Assembly (NCBI GenBank): GCA_017534305.1
Contig: JAFWCU010000003.1
Span: 35,736 to 99,735, forward strand
From: Clostridia bacterium
GTDB taxonomy: Bacteria > Bacillota > Clostridia > TANB77 > CAG-465
Direction: 5' to 3'
DNA: 64,000 nt
Shown: piece by piece, positions 7,665-15,765 of the stretch
Numbering within the stretch: the first letter of the stretch is position 1
Layout: the number at the start of each line of letters is the position of its first letter
Notes under the pieces: generated by a model
Told to the model about the DNA's origin: nothing
Databases searched by the model: none
What the model saw: the letters and a program-made list of their open reading frames with translations, nothing else
Position numbers and translations under genes: made by a program

Positions 7665-9632
7665 CTATTGTAGTATTTCTTTTATGTTGTCTAACATAGA
7701 CGAAATTTTTTCACTATTAAGCATAGTGTTAATATTTGAAAATTTGGTATATATGTTTTCTAAACCAAGTACATATTGTATTTGTGCATAATCATTTAGA
7801 GAATGAGTCTTAAATTCTTCAATTCTATTTAACATTTCATCTAAATAGAACTCATAACCTTCTATTTCATCTCCAAAATAATTTGCACTAACGAGCTCAT
7901 CTACATATTTGCATGTATAAAAAACGTTATCGTCTATTGCATATTTGTTGCTTTTTTCAAATTTAAGTTCATTTCTTGTATTAGCATATATAATATTTGA
8001 AAGCTCATATCTTTTTTCTAAATTATCTTGCCCATACAAGTCTTTTTTTATATCTAATATATCCATATAATTTACGCATGCCCTACTATATAGCCTAATA
8101 TAATCTATATCATATGGATCTAGAGTTGAAGCAATCTTACATTCATTAATAATTTTTTGCTGTTCATCTAAACTAACATTTAGATTATCTACTTTTGATG
8201 GCTCAATAACCATTGCAATTACTTGTGTAGTTAATATAAAAAATACAGATAAATACATTATTCCATTACATACTAAAAATGTTTTACTAGCTTCTTCAAC
8301 TTTTTCATTACTATTAATAGCAAGCAAGATAGTAAAGAAATATAGTATAAACAAATATGTAAATGAAATATCAAAAGCAGCAAACACCAAATATATAATT
8401 AGCATATATTTATATACTTTATCCTTGCTATTTTTTATAGTTAAAACAATTATGGCAATTAAGCCAACAATTCCAAGTATTCCACTTTCAAGTAAAACTT
8501 GTACAAATAAACTATGAACTTCTAAAGATACATACTCACTAGTTTGTACTGTTTCATACAATGTTCTAAATGCATTTCCTCCAGAACCAAATATAGCATT
8601 TAATGGATTAGAAAATGCAATTTTTAAACCATCTATATAATATGTAAGTCTTAAAGATGTACTTCTATAATTTGAAAAATAATCTCTAAAATTTAATATC
8701 ACACTAGAATTTAATATCTTATTTACACTAATTATAGCCATAATTATAACTACAGCAATTAAAACTATAGTAATACATCTTTTTAAATTTTTATACTTTT
8801 CTTTATTTAAAACATATTCATATATTGTACTTACAGCAGTAACAATAGCTAAAGATATAAATAAAATGTATACTTTAGCTATACTAAACACTACTAGACT
8901 AAATACAAAATTAAATAACAAGTATAATATATCTTTTTTTCTTTTTATAACAATAGGCAAAACAATTGCTGTAACTAGATATAGAATAAATATCATTTTT
9001 GAATGTGAATAAAACATTATAGTAGTAAAATAACTAATACAAGCGTAAAGAAATATTATTTTGCTTTTGTTATCCACATTTTCAACTAGTTTTTTATATA
9101 GATATACTATTGAAACCAATGATAATATTCCTAAAAAGTTTGTATATTGAAATATAGTTTCTGGCGCCTGTCCTACATCTGAAACATATGCACCCCCAAG
9201 AAAATTTAGTGGTTTTTCAAAAAGTCTAATTCCCGCTTCATCTAACACAAACAGGCCAACTATAGCGATAAATACAACCATCGCTTTTATATATTTTTCT
9301 TTGTTTTTACTATTTGTTATTAAAATATATAGTAAATATATACTATATACTCTCGTAGCTATGTTTATTGCACCAGACATTGTAGCCGCATTGTTAATAG
9401 CAAGTGGAATAAAATATGACATCACTATTGTAATGAATCCAAACGTTATTCCTTTATTAATATTTATTTTCCCATTAATAACTAAATATAAAAGAATAAG
9501 TAAGTTAATGATATACATTACTCCTAAAGTATCAATTTTATAATATCCACCACGTCTTACTCCAATAAAACAAACAAGTAAAATAACCAATACTTCTATT
9601 ATTTTTTTAGATTTTTCAATTATTCTTTCCAT
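7665..9632 (-). CDS. O-antigen ligase-like polytopic membrane protein
   Basis: 655 residues with about eleven to twelve hydrophobic segments in the first 470 residues. The large loop after the central segments contains SLRLTYYIDGLKIAFSNPLN, GSGGNAFRTLYE and a conserved-looking EVHSLFVQVLLESGILG. This pattern belongs to the Wzy/WaaL (O-antigen ligase, PF04932) family, which polymerises or transfers lipid-linked glycans outside the membrane. A C-terminal 160-residue soluble region, probably helical, follows. The start is supported by GAGGGAG. The function in this Gram-positive (teichoic, capsular or other glycan) is inference. Confidence 0.82.
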   Translation of the reverse strand: MERIIEKSKKIIEVLVILLVCFIGVRRGGYYKIDTLGVMYIINLLILLYLVINGKININKGITFGFITIVMSYFIPLAINNAATMSGAINIATRVYSIYLLYILITNSKNKEKYIKAMVVFIAIVGLFVLDEAGIRLFEKPLNFLGGAYVSDVGQAPETIFQYTNFLGILSLVSIVYLYKKLVENVDNKSKIIFLYACISYFTTIMFYSHSKMIFILYLVTAIVLPIVIKRKKDILYLLFNFVFSLVVFSIAKVYILFISLAIVTAVSTIYEYVLNKEKYKNLKRCITIVLIAVVIIMAIISVNKILNSSVILNFRDYFSNYRSTSLRLTYYIDGLKIAFSNPLNAIFGSGGNAFRTLYETVQTSEYVSLEVHSLFVQVLLESGILGIVGLIAIIVLTIKNSKDKVYKYMLIIYLVFAAFDISFTYLFILYFFTILLAINSNEKVEEASKTFLVCNGIMYLSVFFILTTQVIAMVIEPSKVDNLNVSLDEQQKIINECKIASTLDPYDIDYIRLYSRACVNYMDILDIKKDLYGQDNLEKRYELSNIIYANTRNELKFEKSNKYAIDDNVFYTCKYVDELVSANYFGDEIEGYEFYLDEMLNRIEEFKTHSLNDYAQIQYVLGLENIYTKFSNINTMLNSEKISSMLDNIKEILQ

Positions 9633-9651
9633 TGTCTCCCTCGATACTGAA

Positions 9652-9680
9652 ATTATATATTATTTATCTTACAAATACAA
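9652..9680 (-). promoter_or_regulatory. Promoter of O-antigen ligase-like gene
   Basis: Minus-strand TTGTAT (9680-9675), 17-bp spacer, TATAAT (9657-9652). Confidence 0.65.
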
Positions 9681-9683
9681 GAA

Positions 9684-9711
9684 AAAAGAGACTACCATAT
9701 AGTAATCTCTT
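9684..9711 (-). terminator. Terminator of ribbon-helix-helix gene
   Basis: AAGAGACTAC pairs with GTAATCTCTT with one mismatch, followed by six T on the minus strand. It overlaps the stop codon. Confidence 0.7.
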
Positions 9712-9898
9712 ATTTTGTCTTTTCTGTATCAATATTTTCTAAACCATATTCAAGTATTTGATTTACAACATTATTAAATGATATTCTATTCTTCTCAGCT
9801 AATTCTGATATTTTATCAAAAGTTGTTCCGCTCATTCTTATTGTTCTAGTAATACTATCTTTAGTTTTAATCTCTGCAATGATTTTTAATTTTCCCAT
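9710..9898 (-). CDS. Small ribbon-helix-helix DNA-binding protein
   Basis: 62 residues beginning MGKLKIIAEI; the ATG is 6 nt from AGGTG, whereas the longer frame starts with a GTG inside that site. The strand TRTIRMSGTTF followed by two helices (DKISELAEKNRI, FNNVVNQILEYGL) is the MetJ/Arc ribbon-helix-helix pattern. Such proteins are dimeric repressors. No toxin gene lies downstream. It is divergent from a 36-residue membrane peptide, and the shared spacer contains three phased GTAC-type motifs it might bind. Confidence 0.75.
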   Translation of the reverse strand: MGKLKIIAEIKTKDSITRTIRMSGTTFDKISELAEKNRISFNNVVNQILEYGLENIDTEKTK

Positions 9899-9915
9899 AA
9901 TAATCACCTAAAATT

Positions 9916-9944
9916 ATTATACGTTTATTTTGTAATTAAATTAA
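9916..9944 (-). promoter_or_regulatory. Promoter of ribbon-helix-helix gene
   Basis: Minus-strand TTAATT (9944-9939), 17-bp spacer, TATAAT (9921-9916). Confidence 0.5.
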
Positions 9945-9945
9945 C

Positions 9946-9972
9946 GTACTATTTTGTACACATAATGTATAC
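9946..9972. promoter_or_regulatory. Three phased GTAC-type motifs between divergent small genes
   Basis: GTAC at 9946-9949, TGTACA at 9955-9960 and TGTATACA at 9966-9973. They are about 10-11 bp apart, one DNA turn, directly upstream of the ribbon-helix-helix promoter. Repeated short sites on one face of the helix suit ribbon-helix-helix repressors. Autoregulation is inference. Confidence 0.4.
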
Positions 9973-10018
9973 ATTTTGCTATATTTGTGCTATATTACTA
10001 TTATAAGGATGTGAAATT

Positions 10019-10129
10019 ATGAGACAAAAATACAAAACAATTATGATTTTATACATTATACTTTTCACTTTAATAATAGCAAACTTAATAATGCTTGGAA
10101 TAAATATACATTTATTTAAACTTTTATAA
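10019..10129 (+). CDS. 36-residue single-pass membrane peptide
   Basis: Short reading frame MRQKYKTIMILYIILFTLI... ending HLFKLL, with AAGGA 10 nt before the ATG. It has a basic N-terminus, one hydrophobic helix over most of its length and a basic tail, and is followed at once by a terminator. It is divergent from the ribbon-helix-helix gene. Function unknown; a membrane-active toxin-like or signalling peptide is possible. Coding status rests on the start context, flanking signals and uniform hydrophobicity. Confidence 0.45.
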   Translation: MRQKYKTIMILYIILFTLIIANLIMLGINIHLFKLL

Positions 10130-10130
10130 T

Positions 10131-10161
10131 AAAAAGAGAGGCCTTTAATTAGCCTCTTTTA
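10131..10161. terminator. Bidirectional terminator
   Basis: AGAGGC/GCCTCT stem with A- and T-rich flanks on both sides. It can end the 36-residue peptide gene on the plus strand and the DUF975/CmpB gene on the minus strand. Confidence 0.7.
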
Positions 10162-11746
10162 ATGTTTCTTCAATAATTTGGTTATGTGATCCATCATCTG
10201 TTATCCCTGCTCCAACATTTGGATTATTATATGAATAAGCAACATCTAACAAAAATATTATTGATAATACAACACATAAAGCAACTCTGAATCTAGGTTT
10301 CATTTTAGCAAATATAGCTTGCATGTGCGGTGCTACAATATATAGGCATAAACATCCGCCTATTCCAAAAAATGTTAATCCCTCAAAACATATTCTTCCA
10401 TTTAAATTCAAGAAGTTTCCTGTATAATCCCACCATCTAAGTCCTTGTGTATACTCTAAATACCAAGATGTAGAATACTCTATTATTCCACAAAGAATAA
10501 CTACTATAACAAATGTCAAAACCGGATTATCCATAAATTTTTTAAACTTTTTAGGTAGAAATAATAAGAATAATATTAACACCCCACCAACTCCATAAAT
10601 TGGAAGCCAAGGTCCGTGAAGAACTCCCCTATTTATAAATATTCCATCTTTGTATACATACAATAACACTTCCCAAAGCCATCCAATAAAAGCAAACGTA
10701 AAAAACAACAGAATAAGTGATGATGTAGTATATTTTTGATAATAGTTAAACATCTCTTCCATTTTTTTCTTCTCTTTACGAGTAACTCCCGGATAGCATT
10801 CTAAATCTTTTTTATTTTCTAATAGATATTTATCGTTTAGTAACTCATATCTTTCACATTTATTATCTATATATTTTTCTTTAACAAATGAGTAAAATTC
10901 AACAATAGTTGCTGCATAATATGGGTTAAATACAAGCACACCAAGCAAACCATAAGTTGCTATATCCATAATCATATAAAGAGTAAATGATAAATCCATT
11001 TTAAATAGCTGCCATTTATTACCTCTCATCATATTTTTTGATAGATTTATTGCTTCAAATGGTTTAACTTTTGGATTTTCTGCCATAATCATTGGTACTA
11101 GCCTGTAAGAATAACGTTTTATAATACCACCTATAATAGTTAAATCCCATAGCATTTGAAATAAATCTACTAAAAATATTGTTCTTACAGCTCTAAAATA
11201 ATCTTTAAAATTAGTAAAAGCCATCATTCTCTTAAATGGTGTTTTATAATATAATCTTGACTCCATAAAAACACGAGCTTGACATACTTTTAATGGTTTT
11301 GAAACAAACACTCTAAAAAATAACTGAAATAGCAATACTAATATTACTAATAGTATTGTCTTATTTGTATTAACAAATACATCTAAAACACCTTTTACTA
11401 TACGAAACAAGAATTGCTCTAAATGTGTTACCCCATCAAATATCGTTCTAAACAATCCTGCAGTAACAGTTTCTTCTACATAAATATCGTCTACATTATC
11501 CGTTTTAAAAATAGTTTTTAATACAGATGAAGTAATATCTAAATTTGAACTATTCAATGAATCAACTTCTGTTTCAAGTTTTATACTCTCTGCTATCGAA
11601 TCATCTCTTAATATATTTTTTATACCATTAAACGTAGTAGCATAACTTCCTGCAAATATCATCATAATTAAGCAAACAAAAACTAACGTAAAATAGTTTT
11701 TTTCAATTGTTTTTCTTGCTTGTTTTCTAATATCTTTATTTTTCAT
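10145..11746 (-). CDS. DUF975-CmpB (PF06541-like) fused membrane protein
   Basis: 533 residues. The N-terminal half (about 1-300) begins KDIRKQARKTIEKNYFT and resembles DUF975 integral membrane proteins. The C-terminal part (about 345-500) contains GWLWEVLLYVY, NRGVLHGPWLPIYGVGG and IEYSTSWYLE, typical of the putative ABC-transporter type IV/CmpB family. About ten membrane segments in total. No ATPase partner is adjacent. The ATG follows GTAGGAGAATATAT. The role is unknown; the two-family fusion is inferred from motifs. Confidence 0.8.
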   Translation of the reverse strand: MKNKDIRKQARKTIEKNYFTLVFVCLIMMIFAGSYATTFNGIKNILRDDSIAESIKLETEVDSLNSSNLDITSSVLKTIFKTDNVDDIYVEETVTAGLFRTIFDGVTHLEQFLFRIVKGVLDVFVNTNKTILLVILVLLFQLFFRVFVSKPLKVCQARVFMESRLYYKTPFKRMMAFTNFKDYFRAVRTIFLVDLFQMLWDLTIIGGIIKRYSYRLVPMIMAENPKVKPFEAINLSKNMMRGNKWQLFKMDLSFTLYMIMDIATYGLLGVLVFNPYYAATIVEFYSFVKEKYIDNKCERYELLNDKYLLENKKDLECYPGVTRKEKKKMEEMFNYYQKYTTSSLILLFFTFAFIGWLWEVLLYVYKDGIFINRGVLHGPWLPIYGVGGVLILFLLFLPKKFKKFMDNPVLTFVIVVILCGIIEYSTSWYLEYTQGLRWWDYTGNFLNLNGRICFEGLTFFGIGGCLCLYIVAPHMQAIFAKMKPRFRVALCVVLSIIFLLDVAYSYNNPNVGAGITDDGSHNQIIEETLKEAN

Positions 11747-11795
11747 ATATATTCTCCTACAAAAATATTAGCATAACACATAAAAAATTACAATA

Positions 11796-11822
11796 AAGAA
11801 AAAAAGAGAGGAAATCCTCTCT
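11796..11822 (-). terminator. Terminator of peroxide-defence operon
   Basis: AGAGAGGA (11805-11812) pairs with TCCTCTCT (11815-11822); a T-rich tail follows on the minus strand. Confidence 0.85.
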
Positions 11823-12132
11823 ATTTTAGTTCAGACATTAAAGTATCTTTATCTGTAACACCCACATGTTTATGTATTACTTCACCATTTTCAAAAATTA
11901 ATAATGTAGGTATACTCATTATACCAAATTCTTCAGCAATTTCTGGAGAGTCATCTACATTAACTTTTCCAACTTTAGCATACTCTGAAACTTCTTCTGC
12001 AATTTTTTCAATAGCTGGAGCCATCATCTTGCATGGTCCACACCAATCTGCATAAAAGTCTACTAACACTTTTTTATCTGATTTTTTTACTTCTTCATCA
12101 AAATTTTGTTCACTTAAAACTATAACACTCAT
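11821..12132 (-). CDS. trxA: Thioredoxin
   Basis: 103 residues with the redox centre WCGPC (30-34), cis-proline segment MSIPTLLIF and full thioredoxin length. ATG 12132 is 8 nt from AAGGAAG, while a GTG two codons earlier sits too close and overlaps the trxB stop. It is last in gpx-ohrR-trxB-trxA and probably supplies electrons to the peroxidase of the same operon through its own reductase. Confidence 0.96.
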   Translation of the reverse strand: MSVIVLSEQNFDEEVKKSDKKVLVDFYADWCGPCKMMAPAIEKIAEEVSEYAKVGKVNVDDSPEIAEEFGIMSIPTLLIFENGEVIHKHVGVTDKDTLMSELK

Positions 12133-12137
12133 ATTCA

Positions 12138-12995
12138 CTACTTCCTTTCGTTTAAATAATTTACTGCACTTAATCCTGCAACCGCACCCTCATATACAGC
12201 TTTACTAACTTGAAGCAATCCACCATTAGAATTACCGCAAGAGAATAACCCGTTAATATTAGTAGCCATTTTTTCATCTACTTTAATATTATCTTTTTCT
12301 AATACTACTCCTAGTTTTTTTGCAAAATCACTACCTGAAGCTTCTCCTAGAGCAATGAATATTCCATCAACGTCCATTGTTGTTGAATCTTCAAATACTA
12401 TTTGTCTAACTTTTTGATCTCCACATATTTTATCAATAGGTTTAGTTATAACTTCAAATTCTGTATCCACATTAATATTCTCACCATTAGTAAGAATTTT
12501 AACATTACCTGCTATATTTTCTAAATCTTTTGCTTCACTTAAAGCAAATTTACCATTTCCAATTACTACAACATTTTTTCCTTTATAGAAAAAACCATCA
12601 CAAATTGCACAATAGCTTATTCCTTTTCCCTCAAATTCCATTATTCCTTTAATATTTGGTCTAAGCTTTTTATTTCCAGTTGCAATAATACAAGAAGCTG
12701 CTTCATATACATTATCCACAGTTTTAATAGTAAAGCTATCCATATTGTATTCTATATTTAACACTTCTTCACAAACTACATCTATTCCAAGATTTTGTGC
12801 CTGTTTTATTCCTATATTATATAATTCTTTTCCACTAATTCCATTTTCAAAGCCATAATAGTTATCTATTTTTTCTGCTTTTTCTAAATTAGATTCACCA
12901 TTATAAATAACTAATACATTTTTGTTTGCTCTTTTAATATAAAGTGATGCACTAATACCTGCAGGTCCTGCACCAATTACTATTACATCATACAT
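12138..12995 (-). CDS. trxB: Thioredoxin reductase (NAD(P)H/FAD)
   Basis: 285 residues, slightly shorter than the usual 300-315. FAD-binding GAGPAG is at 8-13, the redox pair C129-AI-C132 in SYCAICDGFF, a second dinucleotide motif VVIGNGKFALSEA near 155, and a C-terminal SCGNSNGGLLQVSKA. The second motif has Asn-Gly-Lys instead of GxGxxG with Ala/Ser, so cofactor preference (NADPH, NADH or ferredoxin-type) cannot be set by eye. Its start codon touches the end of ohrR, and trxA follows at once. Confidence 0.92.
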   Translation of the reverse strand: MYDVIVIGAGPAGISASLYIKRANKNVLVIYNGESNLEKAEKIDNYYGFENGISGKELYNIGIKQAQNLGIDVVCEEVLNIEYNMDSFTIKTVDNVYEAASCIIATGNKKLRPNIKGIMEFEGKGISYCAICDGFFYKGKNVVVIGNGKFALSEAKDLENIAGNVKILTNGENINVDTEFEVITKPIDKICGDQKVRQIVFEDSTTMDVDGIFIALGEASGSDFAKKLGVVLEKDNIKVDEKMATNINGLFSCGNSNGGLLQVSKAVYEGAVAGLSAVNYLNERK

Positions 12996-13444
12996 TAGTT
13001 ATCATCCTCCTCTTTAAAATAATCTAATATTTTATATAAAGTTTTATACAACACTTTAGCTTCATATTCAGATAGTTTTACGCATTTGCTCATTTCTTGA
13101 GGAACATCAGAAGCTTTATCTCTTAGCTTCATTCCTTTTGATGTTACCTCTAATATAAGATTTCTTGCATCATCTTCTGCCTTAGTTCTTGTTATATACC
13201 CTTTTTTTTCAAGCTTTAATAATAAAGGAGTTAAAGTTCCTGAATCTAAATATACATATTCACCAAGTTCTTTAACATTCATCTGTTTTTTATCCCACAT
13301 AACCATCATTACTATATACTGAGTATACGTTAAATCCAATTTATCTAGTAATGGTTTATATCTTCTTGTCACCTCTTTAGCACATGCATAAAGTGGAAAA
13401 CAAATTTGATTTTCTATTTTTAAATTATCATAATTTTTACTCAT
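12995..13444 (-). CDS. ohrR: OhrR-type organic hydroperoxide sensor (MarR family)
   Basis: 149 residues with the MarR winged helix (MNVKELGEYVYLDSGTLTPLLLKLEKKGYI). The peroxide-sensing cysteine C15 lies in NQICFPLYA, as in Bacillus OhrR, where oxidation of Cys15 releases the repressor from DNA. It is the second gene of the operon, 15 nt after gpx, and the operon promoter carries a perfect palindrome matching the known OhrR operator, so autoregulation is strongly suggested. Confidence 0.92.
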   Translation of the reverse strand: MSKNYDNLKIENQICFPLYACAKEVTRRYKPLLDKLDLTYTQYIVMMVMWDKKQMNVKELGEYVYLDSGTLTPLLLKLEKKGYITRTKAEDDARNLILEVTSKGMKLRDKASDVPQEMSKCVKLSEYEAKVLYKTLYKILDYFKEEDDN

Positions 13445-13459
13445 TTTAAATACCTTCTA

Positions 13460-13999
13460 CTATAATAACCCTACAATAGCATCTTCTATTTTTAAAGGAT
13501 CTGTAGTAGGTGCAAATCTAGCTATAACATTTCCTTCTCTATCTACTAAAAATTTAGTAAAGTTCCATTTGATATCTCCTTCTTTTTTACAAGTTGAGCT
13601 TATTTTTTCAATAGCTTTCATTGCCATTTTTCCTTTTAATCCTTCTACTTTTTCATCTACTATTTGAGATTTTAAAAACTTATATAGTTCAGTTTCATTT
13701 TCACCATTAACATCTATTTTCTTAAATTGATCAAAAGATGTTTTATATTTAAATGTACAAAATTCATGAATTTCTTCATCGCTTCCTGGTGCTTGATTTC
13801 CAAATTGATTACATGGAAAATCTAATATTTCAAGACCTTGTGCATTATACTTTTGATATAATTCTTCAAGTCCTTTATATTGTGGTGTAAAGCCACATCC
13901 AGTAGCTGTATTAACTATTAATAGAACCTTTCCTTTAAAAGAAGACATTTCAACTTCTTCGTCTTTTCTATTAGTTATTTTAATATCATAAATATTCAT
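13460..13999 (-). CDS. Glutathione-peroxidase-family (thioredoxin) peroxidase
   Basis: 179 residues, typical of bacterial GPx/BsaA proteins that reduce hydroperoxides. Catalytic C35 lies in NTATGCGFTPQYKGL; the other tetrad motifs LDFPCNQFG and WNFTKFLVD are present. C35 is encoded as Cys, not selenocysteine. With trxA and trxB in the same operon and no glutathione genes visible, thioredoxin is the likely reductant. The ATG has AAGGAGGAAG upstream. Confidence 0.93.
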   Translation of the reverse strand: MNIYDIKITNRKDEEVEMSSFKGKVLLIVNTATGCGFTPQYKGLEELYQKYNAQGLEILDFPCNQFGNQAPGSDEEIHEFCTFKYKTSFDQFKKIDVNGENETELYKFLKSQIVDEKVEGLKGKMAMKAIEKISSTCKKEGDIKWNFTKFLVDREGNVIARFAPTTDPLKIEDAIVGLL

Positions 14000-14014
14000 A
14001 CAACTTCCTCCTTA

Positions 14015-14038
14015 AATTAAATTGTATACAATTTAATT
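14015..14038. promoter_or_regulatory. OhrR-type operator (perfect 24-bp palindrome)
   Basis: Half-site AATTAAATTGTA and its exact reverse complement are centred at 14026/14027. The core matches the published Bacillus subtilis ohrA operator (AAATTGTATACAATT core). It overlaps the -10 box and the presumed transcription start of the gpx-ohrR operon, so binding would block RNA polymerase. Confidence 0.9.
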
Positions 14039-14063
14039 ATACTATATTTTAAGAAATTGTCAA
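14036..14063 (-). promoter_or_regulatory. Promoter of gpx-ohrR-trxB-trxA
   Basis: Minus-strand TTGACA (14063-14058), 16-bp spacer, TATAAT (14041-14036). Confidence 0.85.
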
Positions 14064-14069
14064 CAATTA

Positions 14070-14564
14070 TTATAATGTTTTTGCATAATAATTAACTAGT
14101 ATTTCTTCTCCATCTGGATACTTTTCTGTGGCAGATTTAACATATTCATTAAAACCATAATGAAAATATATTTGTATGTTTTTTATCTCACAAGGCTCAA
14201 CACCAAGTGTTACCTTTTTAAATCCTCTTGTTTTTAAATCACTAAGCATATATTCAAACAGCTTAGTAAAGTAACCTTTTCCTTGATATTCTTCAATTGT
14301 TCTAAAAGCATTTAGATATACAGTATCTTCACTAATTAATCCATCGCTATTTTGTACAATATCCTTATCTAATGATGCTGTTGCCTCACTAATTATTTTA
14401 CCATCAAGTATTCCATAGTATGCAATAGATTTACCATTTTTAACTCTCTCTATGGCACTCTCTTTCCATATTTTCCAATTATATTTATTTTGTGAATGTT
14501 CTATTTCATAGTTCCACTTTTCTTCCATTTCTTCAAGTGTTGCTATTTTACAAATGTAACTCAT
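14070..14564 (-). CDS. GNAT-family N-acetyltransferase
   Basis: 164 residues from MSYICKIATLEEM; AAGGTGGTGAT lies just upstream, while the longest frame would add 18 hydrophobic residues without a ribosome binding site. The acetyl-CoA loop EEYQGKGYFTKLFEYML (about 95-115) and the following LGVEPCEIKNIQIYFHYGF are standard GNAT motifs B/C. Substrate unknown. Monocistronic, directly upstream of the OhrR-controlled promoter. Confidence 0.88.
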   Translation of the reverse strand: MSYICKIATLEEMEEKWNYEIEHSQNKYNWKIWKESAIERVKNGKSIAYYGILDGKIISEATASLDKDIVQNSDGLISEDTVYLNAFRTIEEYQGKGYFTKLFEYMLSDLKTRGFKKVTLGVEPCEIKNIQIYFHYGFNEYVKSATEKYPDGEEILVNYYAKTL

Positions 14565-14590
14565 TATAATCACCACCTTAATTATACCAT

Positions 14591-14619
14591 AAAAAATAAG
14601 TGATACAAACTGTACCACT
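14591..14619 (-). terminator. Terminator of cohesin/transglutaminase operon
   Basis: AGTGATAC (14599-14606) pairs with GTACCACT (14612-14619) allowing one G-U, with a run of T on the minus strand. Confidence 0.75.
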
Positions 14620-14633
14620 CACTTTATTTTTCT

Positions 14634-15755
14634 TTATTTATTATAATCTGTTTTACTTACATTAGGATATATTAGTGAACCTACTTTATATAATTGATGT
14701 TGATCAACTTTAGACATATAGTTTGATCCTCTTAAGAAATATGTATGTCTAGTTACACCTGAATATCCAACTGGGTCATCCCATGTAGTATCCACATAAT
14801 ACCATGCGTTATTTAAATATACTGCATTCCATGCATGAGTATCACTTACTATCATTTCACATTGTATTCCTGCAGCATTACACAAATATTTATATGCTAA
14901 TGCATATCCTTCACATACTGCCTTTTTCTCTATTAGGCATCCTAGTGCATTATATCTATTTTGAGCATCACTAACATAATTAGTATTATTTACAATAAAA
15001 TCATGTAGATATAACAATTTATCATAATCATTCTTTCCACTAACAGCTTTAACAGCATTATTTTTAATTGTTTCCATTCTTGTTTTATCTGTTTGTATAC
15101 CAGCAATATCACTTTTAGCATCAGCTGTTAAATATGTTTTCGCACCATATATTGTAACTATTTGACCATTTTTATATGTAGAAGCACTTGTTAAACTAAT
15201 TCTATCTAAATAGAATAATCCTGGTTGATCATAATGAAGTGCATAATACGCATTTTGTACAACATCTTTTAATTCTTTATCTGTTTTTCCTTGAGCTACA
15301 TCATTTAGTTTTTCCCCAAGATTAATAAAAGCACCATTTTTGCTTTCAACATATTCAAGATCATTCATTATTCCATCATATATTGCTTTTTCATATTGGT
15401 CTAATTGATTATAATAGAATCTATTAATTGATTCATCTATTGCTTCTGTTTCATCTTCAATTACCCACATAGTTTGATCTTCAACAATATCTACAGAATA
15501 ATCTAGAATCAATTGTGTATCTTCTTCTGTTACTTCTTTATCTGAATCAATATCTATTAATTCAATATTTTCTTCAGTTACTTCAATTGCATCCTCTTCT
15601 TCTTGAACTACAAGTAAGCTTAAGTATGCATCGTATGCTGTAACCTCTCCGTCACCGTCAAGGTCTCCTTTTATCTCTGTCGCATAAACATTAGTACTTA
15701 GTATAAGAGCAAAGACAAAAGCAATTAATAATTTAAATATATTATTCTTTTTCAT
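14634..15755 (-). CDS. Secreted dockerin-like transglutaminase-fold protein
   Basis: 373 residues with a signal peptide (about 1-25, cut near VYA-TE). A dockerin-type EF-hand motif DLDGDGEVTAYDAYLSLL is at about 31-50 and a second, degenerate DIDSDKEVTEEDTQLIL follows. The C-terminal half holds a transglutaminase-like (PF01841) domain with the Cys-His-Asp triad in ECEGYALAYKYL-type context (AVCEGYALAY), DTHAWNAVY and YYVDTTWDDP. These enzymes are usually peptidases or amidases/cross-linkers. SD AGGAGG is 6 nt before ATG. It lies 10 nt after the cohesin/dockerin gene, so the dockerin may dock on that neighbour's cohesin. Confidence 0.88.
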   Translation of the reverse strand: MKKNNIFKLLIAFVFALILSTNVYATEIKGDLDGDGEVTAYDAYLSLLVVQEEEDAIEVTEENIELIDIDSDKEVTEEDTQLILDYSVDIVEDQTMWVIEDETEAIDESINRFYYNQLDQYEKAIYDGIMNDLEYVESKNGAFINLGEKLNDVAQGKTDKELKDVVQNAYYALHYDQPGLFYLDRISLTSASTYKNGQIVTIYGAKTYLTADAKSDIAGIQTDKTRMETIKNNAVKAVSGKNDYDKLLYLHDFIVNNTNYVSDAQNRYNALGCLIEKKAVCEGYALAYKYLCNAAGIQCEMIVSDTHAWNAVYLNNAWYYVDTTWDDPVGYSGVTRHTYFLRGSNYMSKVDQHQLYKVGSLIYPNVSKTDYNK

Positions 15756-15765
15756 CTAGCCCTCC

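Noticed and set aside
13460..13999. Selenocysteine in the glutathione peroxidase
   Set aside because: The catalytic position is an ordinary Cys codon; there is no in-frame TGA.
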